Assembly (NCBI GenBank): GCA_013373445.1 | Contig: JABXHV010000084.1 | Span: forward strand, 1 to 64,000 | Source: Paracoccaceae bacterium | GTDB lineage: Bacteria; Pseudomonadota; Alphaproteobacteria; Rhizobiales; Stappiaceae | Length of the DNA stretch: 64,000 nt | Direction: 5' to 3' | Part shown: in pieces, positions 35,966 to 44,435 of the stretch | How positions within the stretch are numbered: position 1 is the first letter of the stretch | How the letters are laid out: each line of letters begins with the position of its first letter | The notes under the pieces: generated by a model | Seen by the model: only the letters and a program-made list of their open reading frames with translations | The model's database searches: none | Told to the model about the DNA's origin: nothing | Position numbers and translations under genes: made by a program

Positions 35966-37399
35966 ATGTCCGACCTGAACACAGGTGTTGCCGAGATTGG
36001 TTTGATTGGTCTTGGCACTATGGGTGGGAACCTCGCGCTCAATATCGCTGAGCACGGCTTTGATATCGCCGTTTTCAACCGCACGGTCGACAAGACAGAG
36101 ACTTTCTACAAAAACGCTGGTGAGCTGGCGCCCAAGGTCCACCCCACCAAGACGCTTGCCGAGCTGGTCGCCGCAATCAAGGCGCCGAGGGCGATTATTT
36201 TGATGGTGCCGGCTGGTGATGCCGTCGATGCTCAGATTGAAGCATTGCGTCCGCTGCTTGATCCGTCCGACCTTATCATCGATGCGGGCAACGCGAATTA
36301 TCACGATACTCGCCGCCGCGCTGAAGAAAGTCTTGAAAAAGGCCCTCGTTTTCTTGGTATCGGCGTGTCCGGCGGTGAAGAGGGAGCTCGTTTTGGCCCC
36401 TCTATTATGGGCGGCGGTGCAATGGATGCCTGGGACCAGGTTGGACATATCCTGGAAGCAATCTCAGCCAAGCATGAGGGTGAGCCCTGTGCTGCCCATT
36501 TGGGTGAATCCGGCTCAGGCCATCTGGTCAAGACTGTCCATAACGGGATCGAATATGCGGACATGCAAATGATCGCAGAAGTCTACGGCTTCATGCGCGA
36601 TGGGATGGGTATGTCTGCCGAAGACATCGGAGAAGTTTTCGAAAAGTGGAATGAAGGCATTCTTCAATCCTATCTGATCGAGATTTCGGCGAAAGTTGCC
36701 AAGGCCAAAGACCCTGAAACCGGTCGTCCGATGCTTGATATCATTTTGGACACTGCCGGCCAGAAAGGGACGGGGCGCTGGACCGCGATTGAGGCCTTGA
36801 TGCTTGGCACGCCTGCTGGTGCGATTGAAGCTGCCGTTGCAACACGCAATATGTCAGCACGCCTTGATGAGCGTAAGATTGGTGAGGGTGTCTTTGGCTC
36901 GGCGCCTAAGACGCTGGCGAAAGATGTGATCACCGTCGATGCGTTGGAGGCTGCGCTCGTTGCCGGTAAGATCGTGTGTTATGCGCAAGGCTTCCGGGTG
37001 ATTTCGGAAGCGGCAAAGCAATATGAATGGTCGATGCCATTGCCTGAGATTGCCCGTATCTGGCGCAATGGCTGCATTATTCGTTCGGCGATGCTGAATG
37101 ACATGGCTTCTGCTCTTGCAGAAGACCCGAACCGGAATTTGATGTTTGCTCCGTTCTTCTCCGCAAAGCTGAAGCAAACTGAAGATGCGTTGCGCCAGGT
37201 TGTGGCTCTCGGTGCTTTGAATGGTTTGCCGGTGCCAGCGCTTTCTTCCGGCCTGTCTTACTTCGATGTGATGCGTACAGAACGCTCTACAGCTAATATG
37301 CTGCAGGGGCAGCGTGATTTCTTTGGTGCTCACGGTTTCGAACGTACCGACAAGGATGGCGGCGGGTATCATGGCCCCTGGGCGATGAACACAGTCTGA
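35966..37399 (+). CDS. gnd: 6-phosphogluconate dehydrogenase, decarboxylating (Gnd)
   Basis: A 477-residue enzyme of the oxidative pentose phosphate pathway that converts 6-phosphogluconate to ribulose-5-phosphate, CO2 and reduced cofactor. The N-terminal Rossmann motif is GLIGLGTMGGNLALNIAEHGF, with FNRTVDKTE after it suggesting NADP preference; GVSGGEEGARFGPSIMGGG and HLVKTVHNGIEYADMQ supply the catalytic Lys and substrate contacts. The C-terminal tail HGFERTDKDGGGYHGPW is normal. Length matches the long (about 470-residue) form. A terminator follows at 37425. Confidence 0.96.
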   Translation: MSDLNTGVAEIGLIGLGTMGGNLALNIAEHGFDIAVFNRTVDKTETFYKNAGELAPKVHPTKTLAELVAAIKAPRAIILMVPAGDAVDAQIEALRPLLDPSDLIIDAGNANYHDTRRRAEESLEKGPRFLGIGVSGGEEGARFGPSIMGGGAMDAWDQVGHILEAISAKHEGEPCAAHLGESGSGHLVKTVHNGIEYADMQMIAEVYGFMRDGMGMSAEDIGEVFEKWNEGILQSYLIEISAKVAKAKDPETGRPMLDIILDTAGQKGTGRWTAIEALMLGTPAGAIEAAVATRNMSARLDERKIGEGVFGSAPKTLAKDVITVDALEAALVAGKIVCYAQGFRVISEAAKQYEWSMPLPEIARIWRNGCIIRSAMLNDMASALAEDPNRNLMFAPFFSAKLKQTEDALRQVVALGALNGLPVPALSSGLSYFDVMRTERSTANMLQGQRDFFGAHGFERTDKDGGGYHGPWAMNTV

Positions 37400-37424
37400 C
37401 CTATGTAGGTAGTTGGAATTAAGA

Positions 37425-37449
37425 GGGCGGTTTTAGACCGCCCTTTTTT
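37425..37449 (+). terminator. Rho-independent terminator of gnd
   Basis: GGGCGGT (37425-37431) pairs with ACCGCCC (37437-37443) and six T follow, 26 bp after the gnd stop. Confidence 0.92.
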
Positions 37450-37859
37450 GTGGCTTTTTTCATGCGCAGCTATTCGATCAAGCTCAAATTTGTATCGCTG
37501 TATGATTGTGTTTTTTGTCCAGAGGCTTGAAATTACAACCAGTTTTGAAAAAGAATATATTTTCACTGTTGAAATATAAGTTTTGAAATGTAATGTTATC
37601 GAGCGCCTTGATCGTTTTCTGCGCTCGATGAATTTATGCCGAGCAGCGAATGCGTCAGGTGGGAAATCGTATAAAAATGAAAAGAATGAGTGGATTTTAC
37701 TTCCGTTCGTTTTGAATACTAAAAGATGCGTGATGATTATTATGAAATTTGATTCACTATTTTCAGTATTTTGATTTTTTAGCGAGAATTCGAATTCTTA
37801 TTGCTGCTTTCCTGAGTGGCAATTTACTGACTTATGCAAAGACTGCTAAAGGAGTCCCT
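37450..37859 (+). promoter_or_regulatory. AT-rich upstream region of the betaine ABC operon
   Basis: No gene is supported in this 410-bp stretch. It is clearly richer in A and T than its neighbours. It holds an 8-bp inverted repeat ATCGAGCG/CGCTCGAT (37598-37605 and 37622-37629) and a perfect 14-bp palindrome AGAATTCGAATTCT (37785-37798), 61 bp before the start codon, which could be a repressor site. The Shine-Dalgarno AAAGGAG precedes ATG 37860. Confidence 0.5.
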
Positions 37860-38855
37860 ATGAAGTCCCTCTTTATTTCAGCTGCTGTGGGTGTATTGGC
37901 TGCGTTCTCGACGCCGGCATATGCCGCGGATGAATGTGGCACAGTAACCATGGCCGAGATGAACTGGGCGTCTGCTGGTGCGATCGCTCATATCGACAAA
38001 ATCATCCTTGAAGAAGGTTATGGTTGCGATGTTGAGCTGGTCACCGGTGATACGATGCCAACATTTACATCAATGAATGAAAAGTCCGAGCCTGACATGG
38101 CACCGGAACTATGGATCAACGCTGTCCGCGAACCGTTGGACAAGGCCGTTGCTGCTGGTGACTTGATCATCGGCGGGAACGTTTTGAACGAAGGCGGCGT
38201 AGAAGGCTGGTGGGTTCCGACTTACCTGGCTGAAGAGCATGGCTTGAAGACAGTTGCAGATGCTTTCGCGCATCCGGAGCTTTTCCCCGGTGCTGAAGAC
38301 TCATCCAAAGGTGCGTTCTTCAACTGTCCGTCAGGATGGAACTGCCAGATCACGACTGGTAACCTCTTCAAGGCATTCGGCGGCGAAGAAGCTGGCTTTG
38401 AACTCGTCGACACCGGTTCTGCTGCTGGTCTGGATGGTTCGATCGCACGTGCATTTGAGCGCAAGGAAGGTTGGCTTGGTTACTACTGGGCGCCAACAGC
38501 AATTCTCGGCAAGTACGATATGACTTTGCTGGACTTTGAAGTGCCTCACGACAAGGAAGAGTGGGACAACTGCACGGTTTTGACCGAATGTGCGGATCCA
38601 AAGAAAAACTCTTGGGTTGCCTCTGAAGTCTACACAGTCGTGACCAAGGCATTTGCTGAAAAAGCGGGTGTTGCGATGGACTATGTGAAGGGCCGTAGCT
38701 GGGACAACAGAACCGCTGGCAAGGTACTCGCTTGGATGTCTGCAAATCAGGCTACCAACGAAGATGGTGCTTACTACTTCCTGGAGAACTTCCAAGACGT
38801 TTGGTCCGAGTGGGTTTCTCCTGAGGTTGCCGAAAAAATCAAGAAAGCTCTCTGA
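37860..38855 (+). CDS. Glycine betaine/proline-type ABC transporter substrate-binding protein
   Basis: A 331-residue periplasmic protein with a clean signal peptide (MKSLFISAAVGVLAAFSTPAYA). The mature part follows the OpuAC fold (CGTVTMAEMNWASAGAIAHI, MAPELWINAVREPLDKAV, GLDGSIARAFERKEGWLGYYWAPTA) with many tryptophans and tyrosines, as expected for a cation-pi quaternary amine site. Cysteine pairs may form disulphides. The start at 37860 has AAAGGAG upstream; the frame to 37749 runs into AT-rich non-coding sequence. A strong hairpin lies between it and the permease gene. Confidence 0.92.
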   Translation: MKSLFISAAVGVLAAFSTPAYAADECGTVTMAEMNWASAGAIAHIDKIILEEGYGCDVELVTGDTMPTFTSMNEKSEPDMAPELWINAVREPLDKAVAAGDLIIGGNVLNEGGVEGWWVPTYLAEEHGLKTVADAFAHPELFPGAEDSSKGAFFNCPSGWNCQITTGNLFKAFGGEEAGFELVDTGSAAGLDGSIARAFERKEGWLGYYWAPTAILGKYDMTLLDFEVPHDKEEWDNCTVLTECADPKKNSWVASEVYTVVTKAFAEKAGVAMDYVKGRSWDNRTAGKVLAWMSANQATNEDGAYYFLENFQDVWSEWVSPEVAEKIKKAL

Positions 38856-38881
38856 GCTTGATGTTTGACACGATGAACTAT

Positions 38882-38911
38882 GGGGAGCCTCTGCTTGGGT
38901 GGAGGCTCCCC
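38882..38911 (+). terminator. Intercistronic hairpin after the betaine-binding protein gene
   Basis: GGGGAGCCTC (38882-38891) pairs perfectly with GAGGCTCCCC (38902-38911) around a 10-nt loop. Only TT follows, so readthrough into the permease is expected; it likely stabilises the upstream message. Confidence 0.75.
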
Positions 38912-38944
38912 TTGTCATTAACAGCTTGTGATCGGGATTAGATT

Positions 38945-39829
38945 ATGGACTTGATTGAGTTTCCATCCCTGGGGCGACGAGACCTGCGGGACCTGCGATT
39001 AGGGGTCGATGGTGCCTTCAAGGATTTCACGCGTGCTTATGGTGAGACGCTTGAAAGCATCTTTGAACCTTTGAAGACTTTTCTGGTTTTTCTGGAAGAC
39101 CTTTTGATAACGTCTCCCTGGCCACTGGTGTTGCTCGTGCTGGTTGGGATTGTCTTCCTCATGAGCCGCAGCCGGACAATCGCGATTGGTTCATTGATCG
39201 CTCTGTGTCTGATCGGCTTTTTTGGCATGTGGGAAGATACCATGCGCACCGTCGCGATGGTGGCTGTTTGTACCATGGTTGCCGTGGTGTTCGGTATTCC
39301 AATTGGAATTCTCATGGCGCGATCTGACCGCGCGCAGGCATTAATCAATCCGGTCCTCGACTTGATGCAGACCATGCCAAGCTTTGTGTATCTGATCCCG
39401 GTTGTCATGATCTTTGGCCTTGGCAAGGTGCCAGGTGTGATTGCGGTGGTAATCTATGCTATTCCGCCGATGATCCGTTTGACCAATCTTGGCATTCGCC
39501 TGGTGGATCAAGATGTGCTGGAAGCTGCTGATGCATTTGGCTCGTCCGGATGGCAAAAGTTGCGCAATGTCCAGTTGCCGCTCGCGTTACCGACGATCAT
39601 GGCCGGTATCAACCAGTGCATCATGATGTCGTTGTCGATGGTCGTTGTTGCATCCATGATTGGGGTTAAAGGCCTCGGGCAGCCTGTGCTTCAGGCGATT
39701 AACAACCAGTATTTCACCATGGGTGTCATGAACGGTCTGGCGATCGTTGCGATTGCCATTATTTTTGACCGCGCGACGCAGGCCTACGGCCGCCGACTGC
39801 AAAAGCACTCCGAGGTGGTCCATGGTTGA
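38945..39829 (+). CDS. Glycine betaine/proline-type ABC transporter permease
   Basis: A 294-residue inner-membrane permease (ProW/OpuAB type). A cytoplasmic N-terminus (about 1-55) is followed by about six membrane helices (from LVLLVLVGIVFLMSR). The EAA-type coupling loop is EAADAFGSSGWQKLRNVQLPLALPTIMAG. It works with the preceding binding protein and the ATPase, whose start overlaps its stop by 8 bp. The substrate is most likely glycine betaine, proline betaine or choline for osmoprotection or nutrition. Confidence 0.93.
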   Translation: MDLIEFPSLGRRDLRDLRLGVDGAFKDFTRAYGETLESIFEPLKTFLVFLEDLLITSPWPLVLLVLVGIVFLMSRSRTIAIGSLIALCLIGFFGMWEDTMRTVAMVAVCTMVAVVFGIPIGILMARSDRAQALINPVLDLMQTMPSFVYLIPVVMIFGLGKVPGVIAVVIYAIPPMIRLTNLGIRLVDQDVLEAADAFGSSGWQKLRNVQLPLALPTIMAGINQCIMMSLSMVVVASMIGVKGLGQPVLQAINNQYFTMGVMNGLAIVAIAIIFDRATQAYGRRLQKHSEVVHG

Positions 39830-40853
39830 GGCAACAGGAATTGAAATCCGTAATCTTTATAAGATCTTCGGTCCCAATGGGGCTGAAATGGTCGAAAAGG
39901 TCAAAGCGGGGATGTCAAAAACCGAGCTGAATGATGACTATAATCATGTGCTCGGCCTCAACGACATCAATATCTCCATGCCTGGCGGTAAGATCCAGGT
40001 GGTCATGGGCCTATCTGGATCAGGCAAGTCGACTTTGATCCGCCACATCAACCGTCTGATTGATCCAACGGCTGGTGAAGTGCTTTATGGTGATGACGAT
40101 GTCTGCCAGATGTCTATTAGGCAACTTCGGGATTTCCGCCGCCACAAGACTGCGATGGTCTTTCAGAAGTTTGCGCTTCTGCCGCATCGCACGGTGATGC
40201 AGAATGCGGTTTATGGTCTTGAAATTCAGGGTGTAGACCAGAAAGAAGCTGCGGAACGGGCATCGCGATGGATTGCGCGAGTTGGTCTTGAAGGCTTTGA
40301 AGACAACTACCCCAATCAACTCTCCGGGGGCATGCAGCAACGTGTCGGTCTTGCCAGGGCGCTGACCAATGATGCGGATATTCTGCTTATGGACGAGGCC
40401 TTTTCTGCGCTCGATCCCTTGATCAGGATGGACATGCAGTCTGTGTTACTCGATCTGCAAGAAGAGCTTCACAAGACGATTGTCTTTATTACCCATGATT
40501 TGGACGAGGCTTTGCGGCTTGGGGACCGGATCGCCATTCTTCGCGACGGAGCTGTTGTTCAGCAGGGAACCGGGCAGGATATCGTGCTCAATCCGGCTGA
40601 CGAATATATCTCGAGCTTTGTGAAAGAGGTGAACCGTAGTCGCGTCATTCTTGTCGATACGGTCATGGCAGCCGGGCAAAAGCTTGAGGGTGGTTTGTCT
40701 ATTCCGAAGGGCGTCTTGCTGGAAGAGGCCGCAAAGCGGTTTGCTGATTCCGGTGAAGGCGTGGCGAATATCGTTGATGCTTCCGGTAACCCAATTGGGG
40801 TGCTGAACGTGCAAGATACGATGAGAGCAATGGTTACACCCGCAGAGCACTAA
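39822..40853 (+). CDS. Glycine betaine/proline-type ABC transporter ATP-binding protein
   Basis: A 343-residue ATPase (ProV/OpuAA type). Walker A is GLSGSGKSTLIRH, Q-loop FQKFALLPHRTV, signature LSGGMQQRVGLARAL, Walker B ILLMDEAFSALDPL, and the H-loop is VFITHDLDEAL. The N-terminal NLYKIFGPNGAEM segment and a short C-terminal CBS-like part (about 285-340) are typical. The start MVEATGIEI was chosen because of the 8-bp overlap with the permease gene. Confidence 0.94.
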   Translation: MVEATGIEIRNLYKIFGPNGAEMVEKVKAGMSKTELNDDYNHVLGLNDINISMPGGKIQVVMGLSGSGKSTLIRHINRLIDPTAGEVLYGDDDVCQMSIRQLRDFRRHKTAMVFQKFALLPHRTVMQNAVYGLEIQGVDQKEAAERASRWIARVGLEGFEDNYPNQLSGGMQQRVGLARALTNDADILLMDEAFSALDPLIRMDMQSVLLDLQEELHKTIVFITHDLDEALRLGDRIAILRDGAVVQQGTGQDIVLNPADEYISSFVKEVNRSRVILVDTVMAAGQKLEGGLSIPKGVLLEEAAKRFADSGEGVANIVDASGNPIGVLNVQDTMRAMVTPAEH

Positions 40854-40879
40854 ACTCTTGGTGAGACGTGAGACTAGTT

Positions 40880-40910
40880 ATGGCCCTTCGAGTAGTCCTC
40901 GGAGGGCCAT
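40880..40910 (+). terminator. Probable terminator of the betaine ABC operon
   Basis: A 13-bp stem (40880-40892 with 40898-40910, one G-U pair) around a 5-nt loop, 27 bp after the operon. The T-tract (ATGTTTTGT) is modest. Confidence 0.7.
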
Positions 40911-41339
40911 ATGTTTTGTAGGACTGTGCTTTGCACTGAAGTCCGAATTTGTTTGATAAGTGCCCAAAGGTTCCGAGTACGGTGAGGCAGTTTTTCTGAG
41001 GTTTCTTGGTTAGTAAGATTTGTCTTGGAGCGAGAAATCTGAACGAAGAACTTTTATCGATAATGAAGACATCAAATTTACGTCTAGTAATCAAAGGGTC
41101 TTTCTCTATTTCACCTCCAAATTTAATTAATTTCTCCTGTTTAGAACTTTCTTGATTTTTGAGTTTTGGTTCTGGATTCACTATTAAATAAAATTTTATT
41201 GTCAATTTTGACGTTTCTTCGCGGAAAACAATGTAAATCATGCTCACGGTTCTTTTCGCTTATTGAAAAGACAGTTTGTTGGAACCTGGTCCATGCAGAG
41301 TTTTCGTTACCTGCGTGGCTTCATGAGGCCGAGCTTCTG
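40911..41339 (+). other. AT-rich stretch without a supported gene
   Basis: No convincing gene lies in these 429 bp. The sequence is A+T-rich, most strongly at 41090-41210, where a perfect palindrome AATAAAATTTTATT (41187-41200) occurs. It probably holds the promoter of the GntR gene. A minus-strand open frame here lacks family resemblance and runs through the terminator hairpin. Confidence 0.45.
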
Positions 41340-42011
41340 ATGTTGGATAACACGCGTGGTAAAAGAGTTGACAGGGTCTTCCTTCGCTTGAAGGAAGAAA
41401 TTCGCAACAGCGAATTGCCCCCTGGCTTCCAGGCGCCAGAGCCTGAAATCGCTGAACGGGTTGGTATGAGCCGAACGCCCGTTAGAGAAGCGCTCATTCG
41501 ACTTGAGGCCGCTGGAATGGTCAGCCTCGTTCCGCGACACGGTGCCAAGGTTCTTCCGCTTCAACGCGGCGATCTCGTCGAAATCTTCGATCTGCTCATG
41601 GCGTTGGAACAAGTTGCCGTCTCTGATGTTCAGTTCGGTGAGCTTTCAGACGCAGAAAAGCAGGACCTGCTCGATGCTGCCGGTGAGGCCGACAAGGCGC
41701 TGCACTTTGGTGATGCGGATGAGTGGATCGTGGCCGACGAATTGTTCCATCGTTTGCTTGGTGAACTGCGCGGTTTTGGTCGCCTTGGTCAATGGATCGG
41801 TGTACTTCTCGATCAGGTTCACCGTGGCAGACGCATTCTTTGTCGTATTCCTGAACGGCCGGCACTCGGCGAGAACGGCTACACTCTTCTGGCTACGGCG
41901 TCGTTGAACGGCGATACCGAACTTGCCCAGGAGCTGTCATCTCGCAATTTGATCCTCATCAAGGATCATCTGCTGGAAGGGTTTGATCGGGCAGGCGTCG
42001 ATGCTGTCTAA
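41340..42011 (+). CDS. GntR-family transcriptional regulator (FCD domain)
   Basis: A 223-residue FadR-subfamily regulator. The N-terminal winged helix (about 5-70) reads RVFLRLKEEIRNSELPPGF and EIAERVGMSRTPVREALIRLEAAGMV; the C-terminal FCD ligand domain (about 80-215) contains metal-ligand candidates in ADELFHRLLGEL. ATG 41340 was chosen because the longer frame to 41166 reads through AT-rich non-homologous sequence. It follows the betaine transporter on the same strand after a terminator, so it may regulate that operon; this is positional inference. Confidence 0.87.
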   Translation: MLDNTRGKRVDRVFLRLKEEIRNSELPPGFQAPEPEIAERVGMSRTPVREALIRLEAAGMVSLVPRHGAKVLPLQRGDLVEIFDLLMALEQVAVSDVQFGELSDAEKQDLLDAAGEADKALHFGDADEWIVADELFHRLLGELRGFGRLGQWIGVLLDQVHRGRRILCRIPERPALGENGYTLLATASLNGDTELAQELSSRNLILIKDHLLEGFDRAGVDAV

Positions 42012-42053
42012 GTGAACGCAGCGCATAATGCGCTGAAAGTACTTGAGTTCAAT

Positions 42054-42083
42054 ATGCCGGCTGTTCGTCAGTCGGCATTTTTT
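42054..42083 (+). terminator. Terminator of the GntR gene, overlapping the fhuF 3' end
   Basis: ATGCCGGCTG (42054-42063) pairs with CAGTCGGCAT (42069-42078), with one G-U, followed by six T (42078-42083). The fhuF stop on the other strand lies inside it. Confidence 0.8.
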
Positions 42084-42895
42084 GTGTTCAGGTCTTCTTC
42101 GTTCATTCTCGTTGTGCGTTTGTCCGCCCCCAGAACAGTGCGTTGACGATGGCCTACATGCGCAGGCTGCAGGGCGCAGTCCGGGCAGCGTGTCACATTG
42201 GGCAGCGCGTACCTCAAGCAGCAGACACGTCGTGTGCGTGTCGCCTCAGAGCTTGCTGGTCTGTAGGGCCCGTACAACGGGTTTCTGTTTCCACTTGGAA
42301 GTGTACGAGATTCCGTCACCGCCTTGAGGTTCATGGGCCCCTGACCTAGGAAAACGTCTTGAATGTAGTCGAGGATGACGGCGATGTTCATCCAGAATAC
42401 TTTTGCAGAAACACCGGTGCGGGCTGAAAAGGAAAACACGAGAGGCGCCAGATGCTCAGAAAACAACCTTTCCATTTGTCCAAATGGCGTGCTTTCGCAA
42501 GAAAGCTTTTGGGCATTTTGTGTCGTCAGAATGAAGCGCTGAGGTTGTCCGTAATCATCAAGGACGACACGTAGGTCGCTCAGGTCAGACGGAATCTCAC
42601 AATCGCCGACGTTCGCCAGGAGAAAAAGGGGAGGCAAACAGAAGCCGAAATACCATTGTGACCAATAGGAAACGACCGACCGGAAATCATCTTTATCAAA
42701 AAGAGTGCTGGCATACTGGTCCAGCAGACCTTTCAAAGTGGCTGGGTCTTTCAGGCTCGCGCAGCATATGCCTTCCGTCGATCCCGGTGCGATGTTGAAG
42801 TGTTGCGCGAGATGTGCAGAGGGGCCATGAAACAGCGACTGGGCCAGATCTCCCAACTCAATTGTTTCGTTGATGGGTTTGCCGGATGCTGGCAT
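42068..42895 (-). CDS. fhuF: Siderophore-iron reductase FhuF-like protein
   Basis: A 275-residue cytoplasmic [2Fe-2S] protein that would reduce ferric iron in imported siderophores. The C-terminal cysteine pattern Cys-Cys-x10-Cys-x2-Cys is intact (RRVCCLRYALPNVTRCPDC), and the central FhuF region contains SYWSQWYFGFCLPPLFLL. A 35-residue polar tail after the last cysteine is longer than usual and its end overlaps the convergent terminator. No siderophore transporter or biosynthesis gene is adjacent. A perfect 8-bp dyad lies upstream at 42922-42945. Confidence 0.88.
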   Translation of the reverse strand: MPASGKPINETIELGDLAQSLFHGPSAHLAQHFNIAPGSTEGICCASLKDPATLKGLLDQYASTLFDKDDFRSVVSYWSQWYFGFCLPPLFLLANVGDCEIPSDLSDLRVVLDDYGQPQRFILTTQNAQKLSCESTPFGQMERLFSEHLAPLVFSFSARTGVSAKVFWMNIAVILDYIQDVFLGQGPMNLKAVTESRTLPSGNRNPLYGPYRPASSEATRTRRVCCLRYALPNVTRCPDCALQPAHVGHRQRTVLGADKRTTRMNEEDLNTKNAD

Positions 42896-42921
42896 GGAAG
42901 TCCCGAAAATCTGTGCGCCGC

Positions 42922-42945
42922 ATCAAAGTAACTGGTCACTTTGAT
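42922..42945. promoter_or_regulatory. Inverted repeat upstream of fhuF
   Basis: ATCAAAGT (42922-42929) and ACTTTGAT (42938-42945) are perfect complements with an 8-bp spacer, 27 bp before the fhuF ATG. A regulator site is likely; it does not look like a Fur or Irr consensus. The rest of the 233-bp gap to codA shows no gene. Confidence 0.5.
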
Positions 42946-43128
42946 CCAAACAAACGCTGGCGGAGGTTGCTGCTCAAGGGAGTGCTGGCGGGCGGCTTGC
43001 ATACTCTGCTTTAATTTTCGGACTTATCATGACGTTCAGTGGCTGGCAATTGTCTCTATCGACGCAGCAGTAGGCCCACTCTTTTGTCTTGAGAGGAAGG
43101 CCGGGACAGGCCGGTCCTTGCGCCCTGT

Positions 43129-44421
43129 TTAACCTTCGCTCGGTGCATAGGCTGAGGGATCAACCGTACCGGGTCTGCCTTCCAACGATAGAGTTGTCAG
43201 CCGCGGCTCGCTTTTAGCAATCACCTTGCCGCCGCGCACGATGGCCAGGCGATTGGCCTTCAGGCGAATAGCCTCGATCGTATCTCGCGCTTGCAGCAAA
43301 ACCAGATCTGCTTTGTTGCCCTTCGCTATGCCGTAGCCTTCCAGACCCATTGCTTTGGCCGGGTGGGTGGTAACACAGTCGTAGGCATAACGGATGTCAT
43401 CGCGTGAAGTCATCTGAGCCACATGAAAGCCCATGCTTGCAACTTCCAGCATGTCACCGGAACCTTGCGAGTACCAAGGGTCCATCACGCAATCGTGGCC
43501 GAAACTGACATTGATGCCATAGTCTCGCATTTCAGGAACACGGGTCTGCCCGCGGCGCTTCGGGTAAGTGTCGTGGCGACCTTGTAGTGTGATGTTGATC
43601 AGTGGATTGGCTATCGCATGAACGCCAGCCTCTGCGATCAGAGGCAGTAGTTTGGAAACGTAATAGTTGTCCATGGAGTGCATGGATGTCAGGTGAGAGC
43701 CTGCTGTGCGACCTTGTAACCCAAGACGCTGTGTTTCATATGCAAGCGTTTCGATATGGCGCGACATTGGATCATCTGACTCGTCGCAGTGCAGATCGAC
43801 ACGAAGCCCCCGCTCTGCGGCGATCTCACAAAGGCGGGTCACGGAGCGGGCTCCATCATCCATTGTGCGCTCGAAGTGCGGTATGCCGCCGACGACGTCG
43901 ACCCCCATGTCCAAAGCCTTCAGCAGGTTCTTTTCAGCTGTTGGTGACCGATAGAGGCCGTCCTGTGGAAAGGCTACGAGCTGAAGATCAATGTAAGGCG
44001 CGACCTTCTTTTTGACCTCGAGGAGAGCTTCGACACCAGTCATGCGATCATCGCAAACGTCAACATGGCTGCGAATGGCGAGCAGGCCCTGAGAAACGGC
44101 TAAGTCGCAGTAGCGAAGCGCGCGTTCAATGACTGCATCAACAGTCAGGATTTCTTTCAGTTCGCCCCATAGTGCAATGCCTTCCAGCAAAGTGCCGCTC
44201 TTGTTCATGCGCGGCAAACCGAGCGAAAGCGTTGCATCCATGTGGAAATGACAGTCGACATACGGAGGGGAAACCAGTTGCCCTTTCGCGTCGATGACCG
44301 TGGCAGCGTCACCTGCTATGCCAGCTTCGACGGCTGCGATCTTACCGTTCTGACAAGCGATATCGATGCCGGTTTGCCCGTCTGGCAGATTGGCGTTCTT
44401 GATGAGAAGATCGAATGACAT
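43129..44421 (-). CDS. CodA-like amidohydrolase (cytosine deaminase family, altered substrate residue)
   Basis: A 430-residue amidohydrolase. Metal and catalytic residues match E. coli CodA: H58 and H60 (HFHMDAT), H211 and E214 (DLHCDESDD), H243 (GSHLTSMHSM) and D310 (SFGHDCVMDPWY). CodA has Asp-Asp at 313-314; here the second position is Cys311. Substitutions at CodA Asp314 change which pyrimidines are accepted, so plain cytosine may not be the substrate. It is last in an operon with a BMP-type nucleoside/base importer, 14 bp after the second permease gene, so it probably processes the imported compound. Confidence 0.85.
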   Translation of the reverse strand: MSFDLLIKNANLPDGQTGIDIACQNGKIAAVEAGIAGDAATVIDAKGQLVSPPYVDCHFHMDATLSLGLPRMNKSGTLLEGIALWGELKEILTVDAVIERALRYCDLAVSQGLLAIRSHVDVCDDRMTGVEALLEVKKKVAPYIDLQLVAFPQDGLYRSPTAEKNLLKALDMGVDVVGGIPHFERTMDDGARSVTRLCEIAAERGLRVDLHCDESDDPMSRHIETLAYETQRLGLQGRTAGSHLTSMHSMDNYYVSKLLPLIAEAGVHAIANPLINITLQGRHDTYPKRRGQTRVPEMRDYGINVSFGHDCVMDPWYSQGSGDMLEVASMGFHVAQMTSRDDIRYAYDCVTTHPAKAMGLEGYGIAKGNKADLVLLQARDTIEAIRLKANRLAIVRGGKVIAKSEPRLTTLSLEGRPGTVDPSAYAPSEG

Positions 44422-44435
44422 GAAGCGTTCCGTCT

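Noticed and set aside
40834-41247. Minus-strand open frame of 137 codons between the betaine operon and the GntR gene
   Set aside because: It overlaps the proV-like stop, runs through the terminator hairpin, lies in AT-rich DNA and resembles no family; composition looks non-coding.
42019-42035. Near-perfect palindrome CAGCGCAT-A-ATGCGCTG after the GntR gene
   Set aside because: The one-base spacer makes a hairpin poor, and a better terminator lies just downstream; no evidence for an operator role at a 3' end.
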